From contig CAZHAK010000003.1 in the NCBI GenBank assembly GCA_964530625.1, positions 62,001 to 126,000 on the forward strand: DNA of 64,000 nt. The letters are read 5' to 3'. Shown piece after piece: positions 16,472-26,450 of the stretch. Each line of letters begins with the position of its first letter. Position 1 is the first letter of the stretch. A model generated the notes under the pieces. The model was given only the letters and a program-made list of their open reading frames with translations. It was not told where the DNA came from and ran no database searches. Both the position numbers and the translations under genes were made by a program. The DNA is from JABWCQ01 sp964530625 (GTDB lineage Bacteria; Electryoneota; RPQS01).

Positions 16472-18706
16472 ATGTCTCAAAATCATACAAACCACGGCGA
16501 GCACGACGAGCACTCGCACCATCATTCTGCGACCTCGGGCGCATCACAGTCGCAGGAGATAATCGCCAAGAGTGTTCCCAGTGAAGGGAGCGTTTACACT
16601 TGCCCGATGCACCCTGAAGTGCGACAAATCGGGCCGGGTTCATGCCCGATTTGCGGCATGGCCCTGGAACCTGTTGCTCCTTCTTTAGAAGACGAGGGCG
16701 AAGACTCTGAACTGATTGACATGACGCGCCGATTCTGGTTCAGCGCACTGCTCTCGCTTCCTTTGCTTGTGATAGCCATGTGGGATCACATTTTCAGTAT
16801 GCCAATCTCGAGCATCTTTCAGGAGCAAGCGCTGGTCTGGGCGCAACTCTTGCTTGCGACACCCGTTGTGATTTGGGGCGGCTGGCCTTTTTTTGTGCGA
16901 GGCTGGCACTCAGTGCTAAACATCAGTCCCAACATGTTCACGCTTATCGCGATCGGCGTCGGCGCGGCCTATCTTTACAGTCTTGTTGCAGCGCTCTTCC
17001 CAAGTGTGTTTCCTGCGTCGATGCAATCTGAATCCGGATTTGTTGAGCTATATTTTGAACCCGCGGCAGTGATCGTGGCGTTGGTACTGTTGGGGCAGGT
17101 TCTTGAGTTACGCGCGCGCAGCAATACCTCGCGAGCCATCAAGGCGTTGCTTGGCCTTGCGCCCAAAACCGCTCGACTCATTCATGCCAACGGGCAGGAA
17201 ATGGACATCCCATTATCTGACGTTCATGTCGGGAATTTTTTGCGCGTCCGGCCCGGTGATAAGGTGCCTGTTGACGGCGTTGTTGAGGACGGTAAGAGCA
17301 ACGTGGACGAATCTATGATTTCCGGCGAGCCTGTGCCTGTAACGAAAGAAAAGGGCGACGCTGTTATCGGCGGCACGTTGAACGGGACGGGGAGCCTGAT
17401 AATGAAGGCGACCAAAGTCGGTTCAGAGACTCTCCTTGCACAAATCGTTCGCATGGTCAGCGAGGCGCAGCGAAGCAGAGCGCCGGTTCAACGACTGGTG
17501 GATGTCGTGTCCGCGTGGTTTGTTCCGGCTGTCATTGTAGTTGCCATATTAACGTTCTTTATCTGGCTGATATGGGGACCTGACCCTGCGTTAAGTTTTG
17601 CGATTGTAAATGCCGTTGCTGTTTTGATTATCGCCTGTCCTTGCGCGTTGGGATTAGCGACACCCATGTCAATCATGGTAGGCACGGGGCGCGGGGCCTT
17701 GGAGGGTGTTCTGATCAAGAACGCGCAAGCGCTTGAGGTCATGGAGAAAGTCGACACTCTGGTGGTGGATAAAACCGGTACTCTGACGGAAGGAAAACCC
17801 AAGCTTGTCAGTGTTGTCGCGATGGACGGCTTTGACGAGGATCGTGTATTGTACTTGGCCGCGTCACTTGAACAGAGCAGCGAGCATCCCCTGGCTTCTG
17901 CCGTTGTGCACGGAGCGCATCAGCGAAACGTCCAACTATTGAAAGCCACTGATTTTCAGTCTACTACCGGCCAGGGCGTTCAAGGAATTGTGGGGGGGCA
18001 TCGCGTAGCTATTGGAAACATGAAACTTCTTGAAGCCCACAAGCTGGATCCTACGCCACTTTACGCTCGCGCCGAGGCAAAGCGCGGTGAAGGACAGACT
18101 GTGATGTATGTTAGCGTGGACGATGCGGTGGCAGGAATCCTCGGAGTCGCCGATCCCATTAAGGAGAGTGCGCGGGAAGCTCTTAGACTGCTGCGTGAAG
18201 AGGGTCTCGAGATAATCATGCTTACTGGCGACTATCGCACCACGGCAGAAACAGTTGGACGACAACTTGGAATTGAACGGATTAAGTCTGATGTTCTGCC
18301 TGAACAAAAGAGTGAGTTTATCCGGGAGTTGCAATCTAAGGGACGTATCGTTGCTATGGCAGGCGACGGAGTGAACGACGCGCCGGCTTTAGCGTTGGCA
18401 CATATCGGCATTGCGATGGGAACCGGTACTGATATCGCTATGGAGAGTGCGCATGTCACGCTGATAAAAGGCGATCTCCGGGGGATTGTGCGCGCGAGAA
18501 AACTCAGCCACGCAACTATGAAGAATATTCGACAGAATCTCTTCTTCGCGTTCATCTACAATGCACTGGGTGTGCCAGTTGCCGCCGGGGTTTTGTATCC
18601 ATGGTTCGGACTGCTTTTGAGTCCAATCATCGCCAGCGCCGCCATGACTTTTAGCTCCGTTTCGGTTATTGCAAATGCGCTGAGACTTAACCGTGTGAAG
18701 CTTTAG
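16472..18706 (+). CDS. copA: Copper-translocating P1B-type ATPase (CopA/CopB-like)
   Basis: A 744-residue pump. The N-terminus is His-rich (NHGEHDEHSHHHS), as in CopB-type ATPases, and is followed by an HMBD module (YTCPMHPEV..PGSCPICGMALEPV) in place of the usual ferredoxin-like HMA domains. It has eight predicted membrane helices. Visible catalytic elements are the actuator SGEPVP, the transmembrane CPC (Cys389-Cys391, IACPCALGLATP), phosphorylation site DKTGT (Asp433), the SEHPLA motif, and the hinge GDGVNDAPAL. It would move Cu+ (or Cu2+/Ag+) from cytoplasm to periplasm, where the CBA system can take over. It is the last gene of the run that begins at 8959. Confidence 0.93.
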   Translation: MSQNHTNHGEHDEHSHHHSATSGASQSQEIIAKSVPSEGSVYTCPMHPEVRQIGPGSCPICGMALEPVAPSLEDEGEDSELIDMTRRFWFSALLSLPLLVIAMWDHIFSMPISSIFQEQALVWAQLLLATPVVIWGGWPFFVRGWHSVLNISPNMFTLIAIGVGAAYLYSLVAALFPSVFPASMQSESGFVELYFEPAAVIVALVLLGQVLELRARSNTSRAIKALLGLAPKTARLIHANGQEMDIPLSDVHVGNFLRVRPGDKVPVDGVVEDGKSNVDESMISGEPVPVTKEKGDAVIGGTLNGTGSLIMKATKVGSETLLAQIVRMVSEAQRSRAPVQRLVDVVSAWFVPAVIVVAILTFFIWLIWGPDPALSFAIVNAVAVLIIACPCALGLATPMSIMVGTGRGALEGVLIKNAQALEVMEKVDTLVVDKTGTLTEGKPKLVSVVAMDGFDEDRVLYLAASLEQSSEHPLASAVVHGAHQRNVQLLKATDFQSTTGQGVQGIVGGHRVAIGNMKLLEAHKLDPTPLYARAEAKRGEGQTVMYVSVDDAVAGILGVADPIKESAREALRLLREEGLEIIMLTGDYRTTAETVGRQLGIERIKSDVLPEQKSEFIRELQSKGRIVAMAGDGVNDAPALALAHIGIAMGTGTDIAMESAHVTLIKGDLRGIVRARKLSHATMKNIRQNLFFAFIYNALGVPVAAGVLYPWFGLLLSPIIASAAMTFSSVSVIANALRLNRVKL

Positions 18707-18893
18707 TTTCCACTTTGAATATGGAAACGAGCCGACGACATGCGATGAAGACGCACGCTATTGTTCCGACACTTGAGGTAAGCCCCCTCGCATTTGAAGA
18801 CAGCCCTTGATCGGAATTTTCAGGGTCCAACTTGTTTTGGAATCGCTCATTGATTGAGCACTACACATATTAGTTAAACAGGAAGTTAATCTT

Positions 18894-19868
18894 ATGAAAG
18901 CAGCCGTTTATACAAAATATGGTCCGCCGGATGTTCTTCGGATTAGGGAGATCGAAAAACCTGCTCCCAAAGACAACGAGATTCTGATCAAAGTTCATGC
19001 AACTACTGTCACCTCTGGGGATGCACGTATGCGAGGCTTCAATGTCCCTCCGGGATTCTGGCTACCCGCGCGGCTTGGGATGGGAATCACCGGGCCGAGA
19101 GCAACCGTGCTTGGAACCGAGCTGGCCGGAGAGGTTGAAGCTGTTGGAAAGCACGTGACGCTCTTCAAAACAGGTGACAAAGTGTTTGCCGGAACAGGTA
19201 TGAGTTTGGGCGCAAATGTCGAGTACAAAAGTTTGCCGGAAGACGCGGCTGTTACTCTGATGCCAAGCAATATGAGCTACGACGAAGCCGCGACCATTCC
19301 GTTCGGTGCGACGACGGCGCTCTACTTTCTAAAGCACAAAGGGAATATCCAGAGTGATGAGAAAGTCTTGGTCTATGGCGCGTCGGGGTCTTTGGGCACG
19401 GCAGGAGTCCAATTGGCAAGATACTTCGGCTGCGAAGTCACGGGAGTTTGCAGTACAGGAAATCTGGATTTGGTGAAATCACTCGGTGCGGACAAAGTGA
19501 TTGATTACACTAAACAAGATTTTACGAAATCCAGTGCGACTTACGACATCATCTTCGATACGGTGGGCAAGACCTCGTTTTCCGGCTGCAAAAAGTCATT
19601 GACGGCAGCGGGCCGTTACGCTGCCGCGGTGGCCGGATTGCCTGTGTTCGGGCGAATGCTTAGGAATTCGATCTTTGGTGGCAGGAAAGTGATTGCGGGA
19701 GTTGCCAGCGAGCGCAAGGAGGATCTCGAGTTCCTGAAAGGGATTGTTGAGGCCGGGGCCTATCGGTCGGTGATTGATAGGCGGTTCCCGTTTGAAAAGA
19801 TTGCCGAGGCACACCGGTACGTTGAATTGGGGCACAAAAAGGGAAACGTGGTACTTACAATTTGTTGA
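18894..19868 (+). CDS. Zinc-free MDR alcohol dehydrogenase/quinone-oxidoreductase-like protein
   Basis: A 324-residue medium-chain dehydrogenase. The catalytic domain has VYTKYGPPDVLRIREIEKP and GTELAGEVEAVG. The nucleotide fold has VLVYGASGSLGTAGVQLARYFG, with the AxGxxGxxG-type loop of NADPH-using quinone oxidoreductases. The Cys cluster of the structural zinc is absent. It is encoded alone, 187 bp after the copper ATPase; that gap holds only a weak 7-bp hairpin (18706-18728) and no T tract. It probably reduces a quinone, enal or similar carbonyl with NADPH. A link to metal stress is only positional. Confidence 0.85.
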   Translation: MKAAVYTKYGPPDVLRIREIEKPAPKDNEILIKVHATTVTSGDARMRGFNVPPGFWLPARLGMGITGPRATVLGTELAGEVEAVGKHVTLFKTGDKVFAGTGMSLGANVEYKSLPEDAAVTLMPSNMSYDEAATIPFGATTALYFLKHKGNIQSDEKVLVYGASGSLGTAGVQLARYFGCEVTGVCSTGNLDLVKSLGADKVIDYTKQDFTKSSATYDIIFDTVGKTSFSGCKKSLTAAGRYAAAVAGLPVFGRMLRNSIFGGRKVIAGVASERKEDLEFLKGIVEAGAYRSVIDRRFPFEKIAEAHRYVELGHKKGNVVLTIC

Positions 19869-20063
19869 ACACTTGAACAATTTCACAGGTGTAAAGGTAA
19901 AAGAACCTTGTAGGATGCATTATTTGAAATTTGCGGAGGGGAACGCACAGCTTGAATCTCAAGTTCAATTGGCGTATGTTTGTACATGGCCAATCGGCAC
20001 GGGTCTTGCGCATTCTATAGTGTTACGAATTGGATGCCATTTGCCACAATCAAACCCCATGAA

Positions 20064-20363
20064 ATGCTGAATATTGCGCGACTCATTTTACTGCTGGCGG
20101 TGTTAACGTCAGCCGGTGTGCCCTCCATCTTGGAGTATTGGCACCATGATGACGCGCACCATCATCATGCGGAAGAGACTTCCGAATGTTCAGATACTCA
20201 GTGTGATTGCGGGTGCGTTGGCCACTCTGGCACTTCGGCGGTGATAGAAACTCATGGCTTTGATTTCTTGTTTGCGATTAACTTAACTGAGGAAAACTAT
20301 TCTTCTTTTGTTCTGGACATAGCTCCGGAACAGCCGGACCGACCTCCACGACTGTTCTCCTAA
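20064..20363 (+). CDS. Small exported His/Cys-rich putative metal-binding protein
   Basis: ATG 20064 gives 99 residues; in-frame starts exist upstream at 20034 and earlier, but 20064 gives a clean signal peptide (MLNIARLILLLAVLTSAG). The mature N-terminus has EYWHHDDAHHHHAEE and then CSDTQCDCGCVGH, a dense His/Cys cluster suited to Zn, Cu or Ni. The remainder (FDFLFAINLTEENYSSFVL) is unremarkable. It precedes the second CBA operon by 64 bp, a position similar to that of small CzcI-like proteins; homology to those is not visible. Confidence 0.6.
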   Translation: MLNIARLILLLAVLTSAGVPSILEYWHHDDAHHHHAEETSECSDTQCDCGCVGHSGTSAVIETHGFDFLFAINLTEENYSSFVLDIAPEQPDRPPRLFS

Positions 20364-20427
20364 TTCCATTGACGCCAATACTCCGTGACTTCACGGTGGG
20401 TTTGTTTATGACTTAAGGAGAACAGGT

Positions 20428-21675
20428 ATGCGAGTCCCTCATCGGGATACGCCGCTCACTGTTCGAGCGGCTTTTTTGTTTTTAATATCTTCGATTGCAG
20501 TAGTTTCGGCGGAAGCGAAGGATTTGTCCGATCTTTTTGCCGCGATGGACTCGCAATCAGTTGTGATTGCACAGGCGCGAACAGAGTTGGCCGACGTGCA
20601 AAGACAGTATCAGGCGAGTCGGGCTATTCCCAATCCGTCACTCGGTTTTGATCATGAGCGGATAGAAGTGAACGATGTCACGGAGAAGGAAACCGTGTAC
20701 TCGATTACTCAGCCGCTTGGCTTCCTATGGACCTATGGCGCGAGTCGCGCAGGTGCGAAGCATGCGTTGGAGTCGGCGGCGGCACGCTATGAGGAAACAC
20801 GAAAAGACACGTATGTGCAAGCCGTTGCCGCCGCGCTCGATGTGAAGGCGACCGCCAAACAAATGACTTACGCTGACACGGTGTTGAACCGGACACGCGG
20901 TCTCGTCAACGCGATGCAAAAGCGGTTAGAGTTTGGAGACGTGTCTGAGTTTGAATTGAATAGATTGCAAGCGGAACTATTGCTGACGGAACAGGAACGA
21001 CAAGAGTTGCTGAGCGAGTATCAGAACGCTGCACGACTGTTTACACAAGTTTCCGGACTACCTGTCTCTTGGTGCGAAATGTTATCTCTGACAGAATCAC
21101 TTGATGTGCCATTTACTTCGGAAGATGACGCGGTCAGTCACGCGTTGAACAATAGAGCAATTCTGAAGCAGGCTTTGGCAAACGAAGCCTCTGCTGTGTC
21201 TTATCACTCGACGGCCAAGCGAAATCGCCTACCGGACATTAGCGCGAGCATCGGGCGCAAGACGGTCGCACCGAGTTTCGACGGAATGGTCGTCGGAGCA
21301 GAAATTGAAGTACCGATATTTTCGCAAAGGCGAAGCGACGTGCAGTTCACACGGGCGCGGCTCTATGAATCCAAGTTGCAAAGTTCTGCGGCAGCGACGC
21401 GTGTCGAACAGGAAACTCGGCAAGCTTATCGCATTTGGCAGAGCAGTCGAGACAGAAGGCTGGAAACGAGCAGCGGAGAGCAAAGCATACTTGCAAACCT
21501 CGACCGTGGACTTTCCATGTACGCACAAGGCGAACTTTCCGCAATGGAACTCGTCGACGTTCTGCGAAGCGGTTCTGATGTCCTTGCGGCACGGAACAGC
21601 TTCGACAACTTGCGGCTTCTGTCCGCGCTCGAATTGCGCCGAATCACCGGACTATCTTTGGAGGGTGGACAATGA
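20428..21675 (+). CDS. CzcC/CusC-type outer-membrane efflux channel
   Basis: A 415-residue OEP-family protein with an AAGGAG ribosome site before ATG 20428 and a signal peptide ending near AVVSAEA. The OEP pattern includes RQYQASRAIPNPSLGFDHE, long helical hairpins (LQAELLLTEQERQELLSEYQ region) and a second repeat ending with LELRRITG. It is shorter than E. coli TolC but normal for CzcC. Its last four bases overlap the adaptor gene. It would be the exit duct of the second efflux pump in the window. Confidence 0.88.
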   Translation: MRVPHRDTPLTVRAAFLFLISSIAVVSAEAKDLSDLFAAMDSQSVVIAQARTELADVQRQYQASRAIPNPSLGFDHERIEVNDVTEKETVYSITQPLGFLWTYGASRAGAKHALESAAARYEETRKDTYVQAVAAALDVKATAKQMTYADTVLNRTRGLVNAMQKRLEFGDVSEFELNRLQAELLLTEQERQELLSEYQNAARLFTQVSGLPVSWCEMLSLTESLDVPFTSEDDAVSHALNNRAILKQALANEASAVSYHSTAKRNRLPDISASIGRKTVAPSFDGMVVGAEIEVPIFSQRRSDVQFTRARLYESKLQSSAAATRVEQETRQAYRIWQSSRDRRLETSSGEQSILANLDRGLSMYAQGELSAMELVDVLRSGSDVLAARNSFDNLRLLSALELRRITGLSLEGGQ

Positions 21676-23282
21676 AACAGAGTTTTCTCATTCTAATATA
21701 TTTTCTCTTCCTCGTGATGGCAATCGCAACCGGATGCCAGCAGGATGCTTCACAAACGAAGAAAGCGGAAAGCGATAGCCATGCAGGTCATGAACACAAT
21801 GGCCACGATGATCATGCGGGCCATGACGATCACGGGGGCCACGATCACGACGGTCATGCAGATGGTGAAAGCGTCGTCGTCGAGACGATTTGGCAGGATG
21901 GTTTGGAAATGTTCGGAGAGTGGCCTCCTTTCGAAGCGGGTCATAGCTCACGAGCAGTCTTGCACTTCACGAGTCTGGAATCTTTTCAACCCGCAACGGA
22001 AGGGCCGCTCACGATTAGCTGGCTTACCGGTGACGAGATCGTCAAGTCGCAAGTCGTTGAATCTGTTACACGCGCCGGAATCTTTATCGTTGACATCGCA
22101 CCGCCTGCTGCCGGGACATATCGCCTGACGATGAGCTTGGCTTCTCCGCAAATGAGCGGAACCATCACTCTGCCTTTGGTGCGAGTCTTTGCGGATCATG
22201 CGCCACCTATAGCACTGAGCGGCCATGGCGAAGAAGAAATTTCATTCTTGAAAGAACAGCAGTGGATATTAGGCACGAAGATCGAGAAAGTTGAGCGCAG
22301 AGATATTCACGACAATGTGCGCGCGCCCGGCGAGTTGAAACCTGCCGGTAACAAGACATCCGAAGTGTACGCTTCGTTTGCCGGAGTTCTGCTGCCCGAC
22401 CCAACGAATGGAGCCGTTCGGCATGGCCAAACCGTGCGCAAGGGGCAAGCCCTGGCGATGATTTCACCTTCGCCTAATGCGGAGAACAGCTGGTACGAAC
22501 TGCAAGGTGAGTATCGCTTGGCGAAAGCGGAGTTGGCCCGCGTTGAACGTCTATTTGATGAGAGCGCCGTTTCTAAACGAAGGTTGGAAGAAGCCCGCCA
22601 GTTACTAACTGTCAAGAGAGCACAATTGAACGCAGCGCTTGGCGGAGCTGAGCTGGAAGAAGAAGATGGCGAGGTGCCGTATTTTACGATTCGCTCGCCG
22701 CGTGATGGAGTTATCGCGGACCATGACGCGGCCTATGGCGCGTATGTCCATTCCGGTCAAAAGCTATTCAGCGTTGTCGACCCCGATATCGTGTGGCTGG
22801 ACGTTCAAGTCGCCGCCGCGGATGTTCGCAACGAGCGCAATATCCGTAGCGCATACTTCCAGTTGAACGGAACCGAGCAGATTTATTCAACCGATCAGTT
22901 CGACGGAAAAGTCATCGCATCGGGAACCGTGCTCGATCCGCAGACGCGGCGTATTCCCGTGACGTTTGAACTGAACAATTCCGACGGAGTGCTCCGCGTC
23001 GGAGAATTTGTTCAAGTGGATTTGCAAACTTCTGCCTCTCGAAACGCAGTCGTTGTGCCGAAAACTTCAATTGTCGAGGACGGCGGTGCGCCAGTCGCGT
23101 ATGTTCAGACAGGCGGCGAGTCGTTTGAGCGGCGCATCGTGGTTACGGGAGCCACTGACGGCCCGTGGGTGGAAATTCTCTCCGGAGTGAAAGTAGGCGA
23201 GCGAGTGGTCACGGCTGGTGCTTACAAAATTAAACTTGCAACGAGCAGTACCGGCGAAATCGGTCACGGCCATGCACACTAA
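21672..23282 (+). CDS. CzcB-type efflux adaptor lipoprotein with His-rich N-terminus
   Basis: A 536-residue adaptor starting at ATG 21672 within the previous gene's stop (ATGA overlap). The N-terminal lipoprotein signal ends AIATGC, with the lipid-anchor Cys near residue 22. Residues about 34-70 are a His/Asp/Gly tract (HAGHEHNGHDDHAGHDDHGG and further), a likely metal sponge or delivery arm. A beta-rich domain follows (about 75-190). The adaptor core from about residue 210 has DIHDNVRAPGELKPAG, a hairpin and IRSPRDGVIADHDAAYGAYVHSG. The His tract contrasts with the Cys-based HMBD modules of the first adaptor and suggests divalent cations (Zn, Co, Ni, Cd). Confidence 0.88.
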   Translation: MKQSFLILIYFLFLVMAIATGCQQDASQTKKAESDSHAGHEHNGHDDHAGHDDHGGHDHDGHADGESVVVETIWQDGLEMFGEWPPFEAGHSSRAVLHFTSLESFQPATEGPLTISWLTGDEIVKSQVVESVTRAGIFIVDIAPPAAGTYRLTMSLASPQMSGTITLPLVRVFADHAPPIALSGHGEEEISFLKEQQWILGTKIEKVERRDIHDNVRAPGELKPAGNKTSEVYASFAGVLLPDPTNGAVRHGQTVRKGQALAMISPSPNAENSWYELQGEYRLAKAELARVERLFDESAVSKRRLEEARQLLTVKRAQLNAALGGAELEEEDGEVPYFTIRSPRDGVIADHDAAYGAYVHSGQKLFSVVDPDIVWLDVQVAAADVRNERNIRSAYFQLNGTEQIYSTDQFDGKVIASGTVLDPQTRRIPVTFELNNSDGVLRVGEFVQVDLQTSASRNAVVVPKTSIVEDGGAPVAYVQTGGESFERRIVVTGATDGPWVEILSGVKVGERVVTAGAYKIKLATSSTGEIGHGHAH

Positions 23283-23291
23283 GGGGGCCGC

Positions 23292-26200
23292 ATGTTTAAT
23301 TATATAATTCGTAAATCGCTTGAAAAACGGTTTCACGTTCTATTGACCGCTTTAGCGATTCTGATTGCCGGAACGTACATCGCGCAGAAAATGCCGATTG
23401 ATATTTTTCCAGAACTGACGGCTCCCACAGTGTCTGTACTCGCCGATGTTCATGGACTTGCGCCGGAAGAAATCGAAAATTTGGTCGCTTTCCCGATTGA
23501 ATCGGCAATGAACGGAGCAACCGGCGTGCGCCGTGTGAGATCTTCCATCTCGGCGGGAATGGCAATTGTCTGGGTAGAATTTACGTGGGGTACCGACATC
23601 TTGCAGGCGCGTCAGATTGTGACGGAGAGATTGCAATCCGTCATGGGAAACTTGCCGCCTGACATGACGCCGCCGATGCTTGCACCGATTGCCTCCATCA
23701 TGGGCGAAGTAATGCTCATCAGTGTCCGCAGCGATTCGCTAAGCGGACCGGACTTGCGCTCGTATTCTGATAATGTTTTGCGCAAACGATTGCTGGCAAT
23801 TCCCGGCGTCGCGCAAGTTGTTTCCATAGGGATGCAAGTTAAGCAGTATCAGATTATCGTTAAACCTGAGCAACTGCTCGCATATCACGTATCGCTCGAG
23901 GAAGTTTTGGAAGCCGCGCGGATGTCGAGCGAAAACACGACCGGCGGCTTTTTGATTCAGGGTGGGCAAGAGCATTTGATTCGAGGCATCGGACGAGTGA
24001 AATCTGTTGATGACATCGGCAGAACAGTTGTTACGATGCGTGACGGCGCGCCCATTCTCATTGATCAAGTTGCCGATGTGCGGATTGGCGGAAGCATTCC
24101 AACGGGAACGGCCTCCGTGCAAGGTAAGGATGCCGTCCTCTTGACCGTGCAAAAGCAGCCGGGCGCCAACACACTTGAACTGACTAAGCGTGTTGACATT
24201 GTGGCGGCGGAACTGCAAAAACTAGCGCCCGCCGATATCAAAGTTCGCACGGACGTTTTCCGGCAGGCAAGCTTTATCGAGATCGCGGTTCGTAACGTAA
24301 TGAACGCCTTGCGAGACGGTGCGATTTTGGTGACGATCATCCTGCTGCTATTTTTAGGAAATCTGCGAACGACGTTTATCAGCTTGTTGGCGATTCCCCT
24401 GTCCGTTGTGTTGGCGATTTTTGTCCTGAATTTGATGGGCAGTACGATCAACACTATGACCTTGGGTGGATTGGCGATTGCCATCGGCTTGCTTGTGGAC
24501 GACGCGATCATTGACGTCGAGAACGTTTATCGGCGATTGCGGCTGAATGCGCTGAAACCCGCGGCAGAGCGTAACTCTCGATTCGACGTTATCTACCGAG
24601 CCTCGCTCGAAGTGCGAAAGCCGATTGTCGTCGCGACGTTGATCATCATTGCCGTCTTCACTCCGTTGTTCTTTCTGTCCGGAGTTGAAGGCCGCTTACT
24701 AAGGCCACTTGGAGTCTCCTTCGTCATCTCCATTCTTGGATCACTGCTGGTCGCTGTCACGGTCGTGCCTGCGCTGTCCTATTATTTGTTGGGAAAGTTT
24801 AAGCAGCATCAAATTGAGCACGAGCCGTGGCTGGTTCGCAAGCTAAAGGCGCTTTATCGTCCGATACTGGACTTTGCTCTGAAACATGCTATGTCTGTTA
24901 TCACGTTTTCCGTGCTGCTGTTGGTCGTGTCGGTCGTGCTCTATTCACGTTTCGGCCAAGCCTTTCTGCCCGAGTTTAACGAGGGTTCGCTGACGGTTAT
25001 CTCTGTATCCCCACCCGGTACCTCGCTTCAGGAGTCGCATGAAATTGCTCGAATGATCGAGGAAATCGTAATGGCGCAACCCGGCGTGGCAAGCGTGGCC
25101 CGCCGCACCGGACGTGGCGAGTTGGATGAACACGCTCTGGGATCGAACGCGAGTGAAATGGAGGCTCGTCTTGACGACGGTATTGACAAGGAACAATTGC
25201 TGGAAGAGTTGCGCAGTAAACTAACAATTGTGCCTGGTACCAATATCAGTTTGGGTCAGCCGATTTCGCATCGCATTGATCATATGCTCAGCGGGACTCA
25301 AGCCGCCATCGCTGTGAAATTGTATGGCGATAATCTGACGGAACTGAGACGAACGGCGGATCTCATCAAAGAAGAGATGATGCAAGTCGACGGTATTGTT
25401 GATTTGGCGGTAGAGCCGCAAATCGAAGTTCCGCAGTTGCGAATCGAAATGAATCGGGAAGCAATGAGCCAATACGGCGTCAGACCCGTGGAACTTGCTG
25501 AAGCAATTGAAACGGCTTTTAACGGACAAATTGTTGGTCGTGTCTTGGAAGGACAAAATGCGTACGACATGATTGTACGATACGATGAAAGCGCGAAAGC
25601 AGATACCGCGGCAATCGTCAGAACGCCGTTCCATACGTCTTATGGTCATTTTGTAATGCTGAGAGATTTGGCGACGATTTACGCTTCCACCGGGCCGAAC
25701 ATGATCTCGCGCGAAAAAGTCAGCCGTAAAATTGTTGTCCAAGCGAACGTCGCCGGCCGAGACCTCGGGAGTGTCGTTCGTGACGTGCAGGATCGCGTGA
25801 CCAAAAACGTAACGCTTCCGGAAGGATACTTTGTCTCCTATGGCGGCCAATTTGAAAGTGCTGAGAGTGCCAGCAGAATCATCGGACTCCTGACCGTATT
25901 AGCGATTGCTGCCATCTTTATGCTGCTGTTTTCTGAGTTCGGGAATTTCCGCGATGCGCTGTTGGTGATGGTGAATCTGCCTTTGGCGTTGATCGGCGGC
26001 GTGTTTGCGATTGGTATGAGTGACGGCATTGTTTCCATTGCATCATTGGTCGGCTTTGTGACCCTGTTTGGGATTGCCGCACGTAACGGGATTCTCCTGA
26101 TTTCACATTACCGCAATCTCATGCGCGATGAAAATCTGCCTTTACATGAAGCGGTTGTTCGCGGCAGTCTCGAGCGCATGAATCCGATCCTGATGACGGC

Positions 26201-26375
26201 GTTGTGCGCCGGATTGGCGCTGGTTCCACTTGCCGCTGCCGGAACTCAGCCGGGAAATGAAATCCAATCTCCGATGGCTATTGTTATCTTGGGTGGACTC
26301 ATGTCCTCTACTATACTGAATATGGTTGTCGTGCCGACTTTGTTTGCGCGATTCGGCAAACCCGAAGCACAGTAG
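23292..26375 (+). CDS. CzcA-type heavy-metal efflux RND transporter
   Basis: A 1027-residue HME-RND pump, 9 bp after its adaptor gene. The TM4 signature is AIAIGLLVDDAIIDVENVYRR, with a double Asp and a DVENVYRRL end distinct from the CusA copy at 11844-14981. The N-terminus (QKMPIDIFPELTAPTVSVLA) and C-terminal helices (TLFGIAARNGILLISHY) are typical. Together with the channel and adaptor it forms a second tripartite exporter. The substrate is probably a divalent metal, given the His-rich partner, but the sequence does not fix it. A bidirectional terminator follows. Confidence 0.9.
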   Translation: MFNYIIRKSLEKRFHVLLTALAILIAGTYIAQKMPIDIFPELTAPTVSVLADVHGLAPEEIENLVAFPIESAMNGATGVRRVRSSISAGMAIVWVEFTWGTDILQARQIVTERLQSVMGNLPPDMTPPMLAPIASIMGEVMLISVRSDSLSGPDLRSYSDNVLRKRLLAIPGVAQVVSIGMQVKQYQIIVKPEQLLAYHVSLEEVLEAARMSSENTTGGFLIQGGQEHLIRGIGRVKSVDDIGRTVVTMRDGAPILIDQVADVRIGGSIPTGTASVQGKDAVLLTVQKQPGANTLELTKRVDIVAAELQKLAPADIKVRTDVFRQASFIEIAVRNVMNALRDGAILVTIILLLFLGNLRTTFISLLAIPLSVVLAIFVLNLMGSTINTMTLGGLAIAIGLLVDDAIIDVENVYRRLRLNALKPAAERNSRFDVIYRASLEVRKPIVVATLIIIAVFTPLFFLSGVEGRLLRPLGVSFVISILGSLLVAVTVVPALSYYLLGKFKQHQIEHEPWLVRKLKALYRPILDFALKHAMSVITFSVLLLVVSVVLYSRFGQAFLPEFNEGSLTVISVSPPGTSLQESHEIARMIEEIVMAQPGVASVARRTGRGELDEHALGSNASEMEARLDDGIDKEQLLEELRSKLTIVPGTNISLGQPISHRIDHMLSGTQAAIAVKLYGDNLTELRRTADLIKEEMMQVDGIVDLAVEPQIEVPQLRIEMNREAMSQYGVRPVELAEAIETAFNGQIVGRVLEGQNAYDMIVRYDESAKADTAAIVRTPFHTSYGHFVMLRDLATIYASTGPNMISREKVSRKIVVQANVAGRDLGSVVRDVQDRVTKNVTLPEGYFVSYGGQFESAESASRIIGLLTVLAIAAIFMLLFSEFGNFRDALLVMVNLPLALIGGVFAIGMSDGIVSIASLVGFVTLFGIAARNGILLISHYRNLMRDENLPLHEAVVRGSLERMNPILMTALCAGLALVPLAAAGTQPGNEIQSPMAIVILGGLMSSTILNMVVVPTLFARFGKPEAQ

Positions 26376-26399
26376 CTAAAAGGCGAACGTTCAAAATGA

Positions 26400-26435
26400 A
26401 AAGCCCTTGACACAACGTCAAGGGCTTTCTGCTTT
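26400..26435. terminator. Bidirectional terminator between convergent operons
   Basis: AAAGCCCTTGAC (26400-26411) and GTCAAGGGCTTT (26417-26428) form a perfect 12-bp stem with loop ACAAC, followed by TCTGCTTT on the plus strand and preceded by A-rich sequence for the minus strand. It lies between the second efflux operon and the convergent cytochrome operon. Its stem core nearly repeats that at 5350-5377. Confidence 0.88.
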
Positions 26436-26450
26436 AGAAGGATGCCGCAG

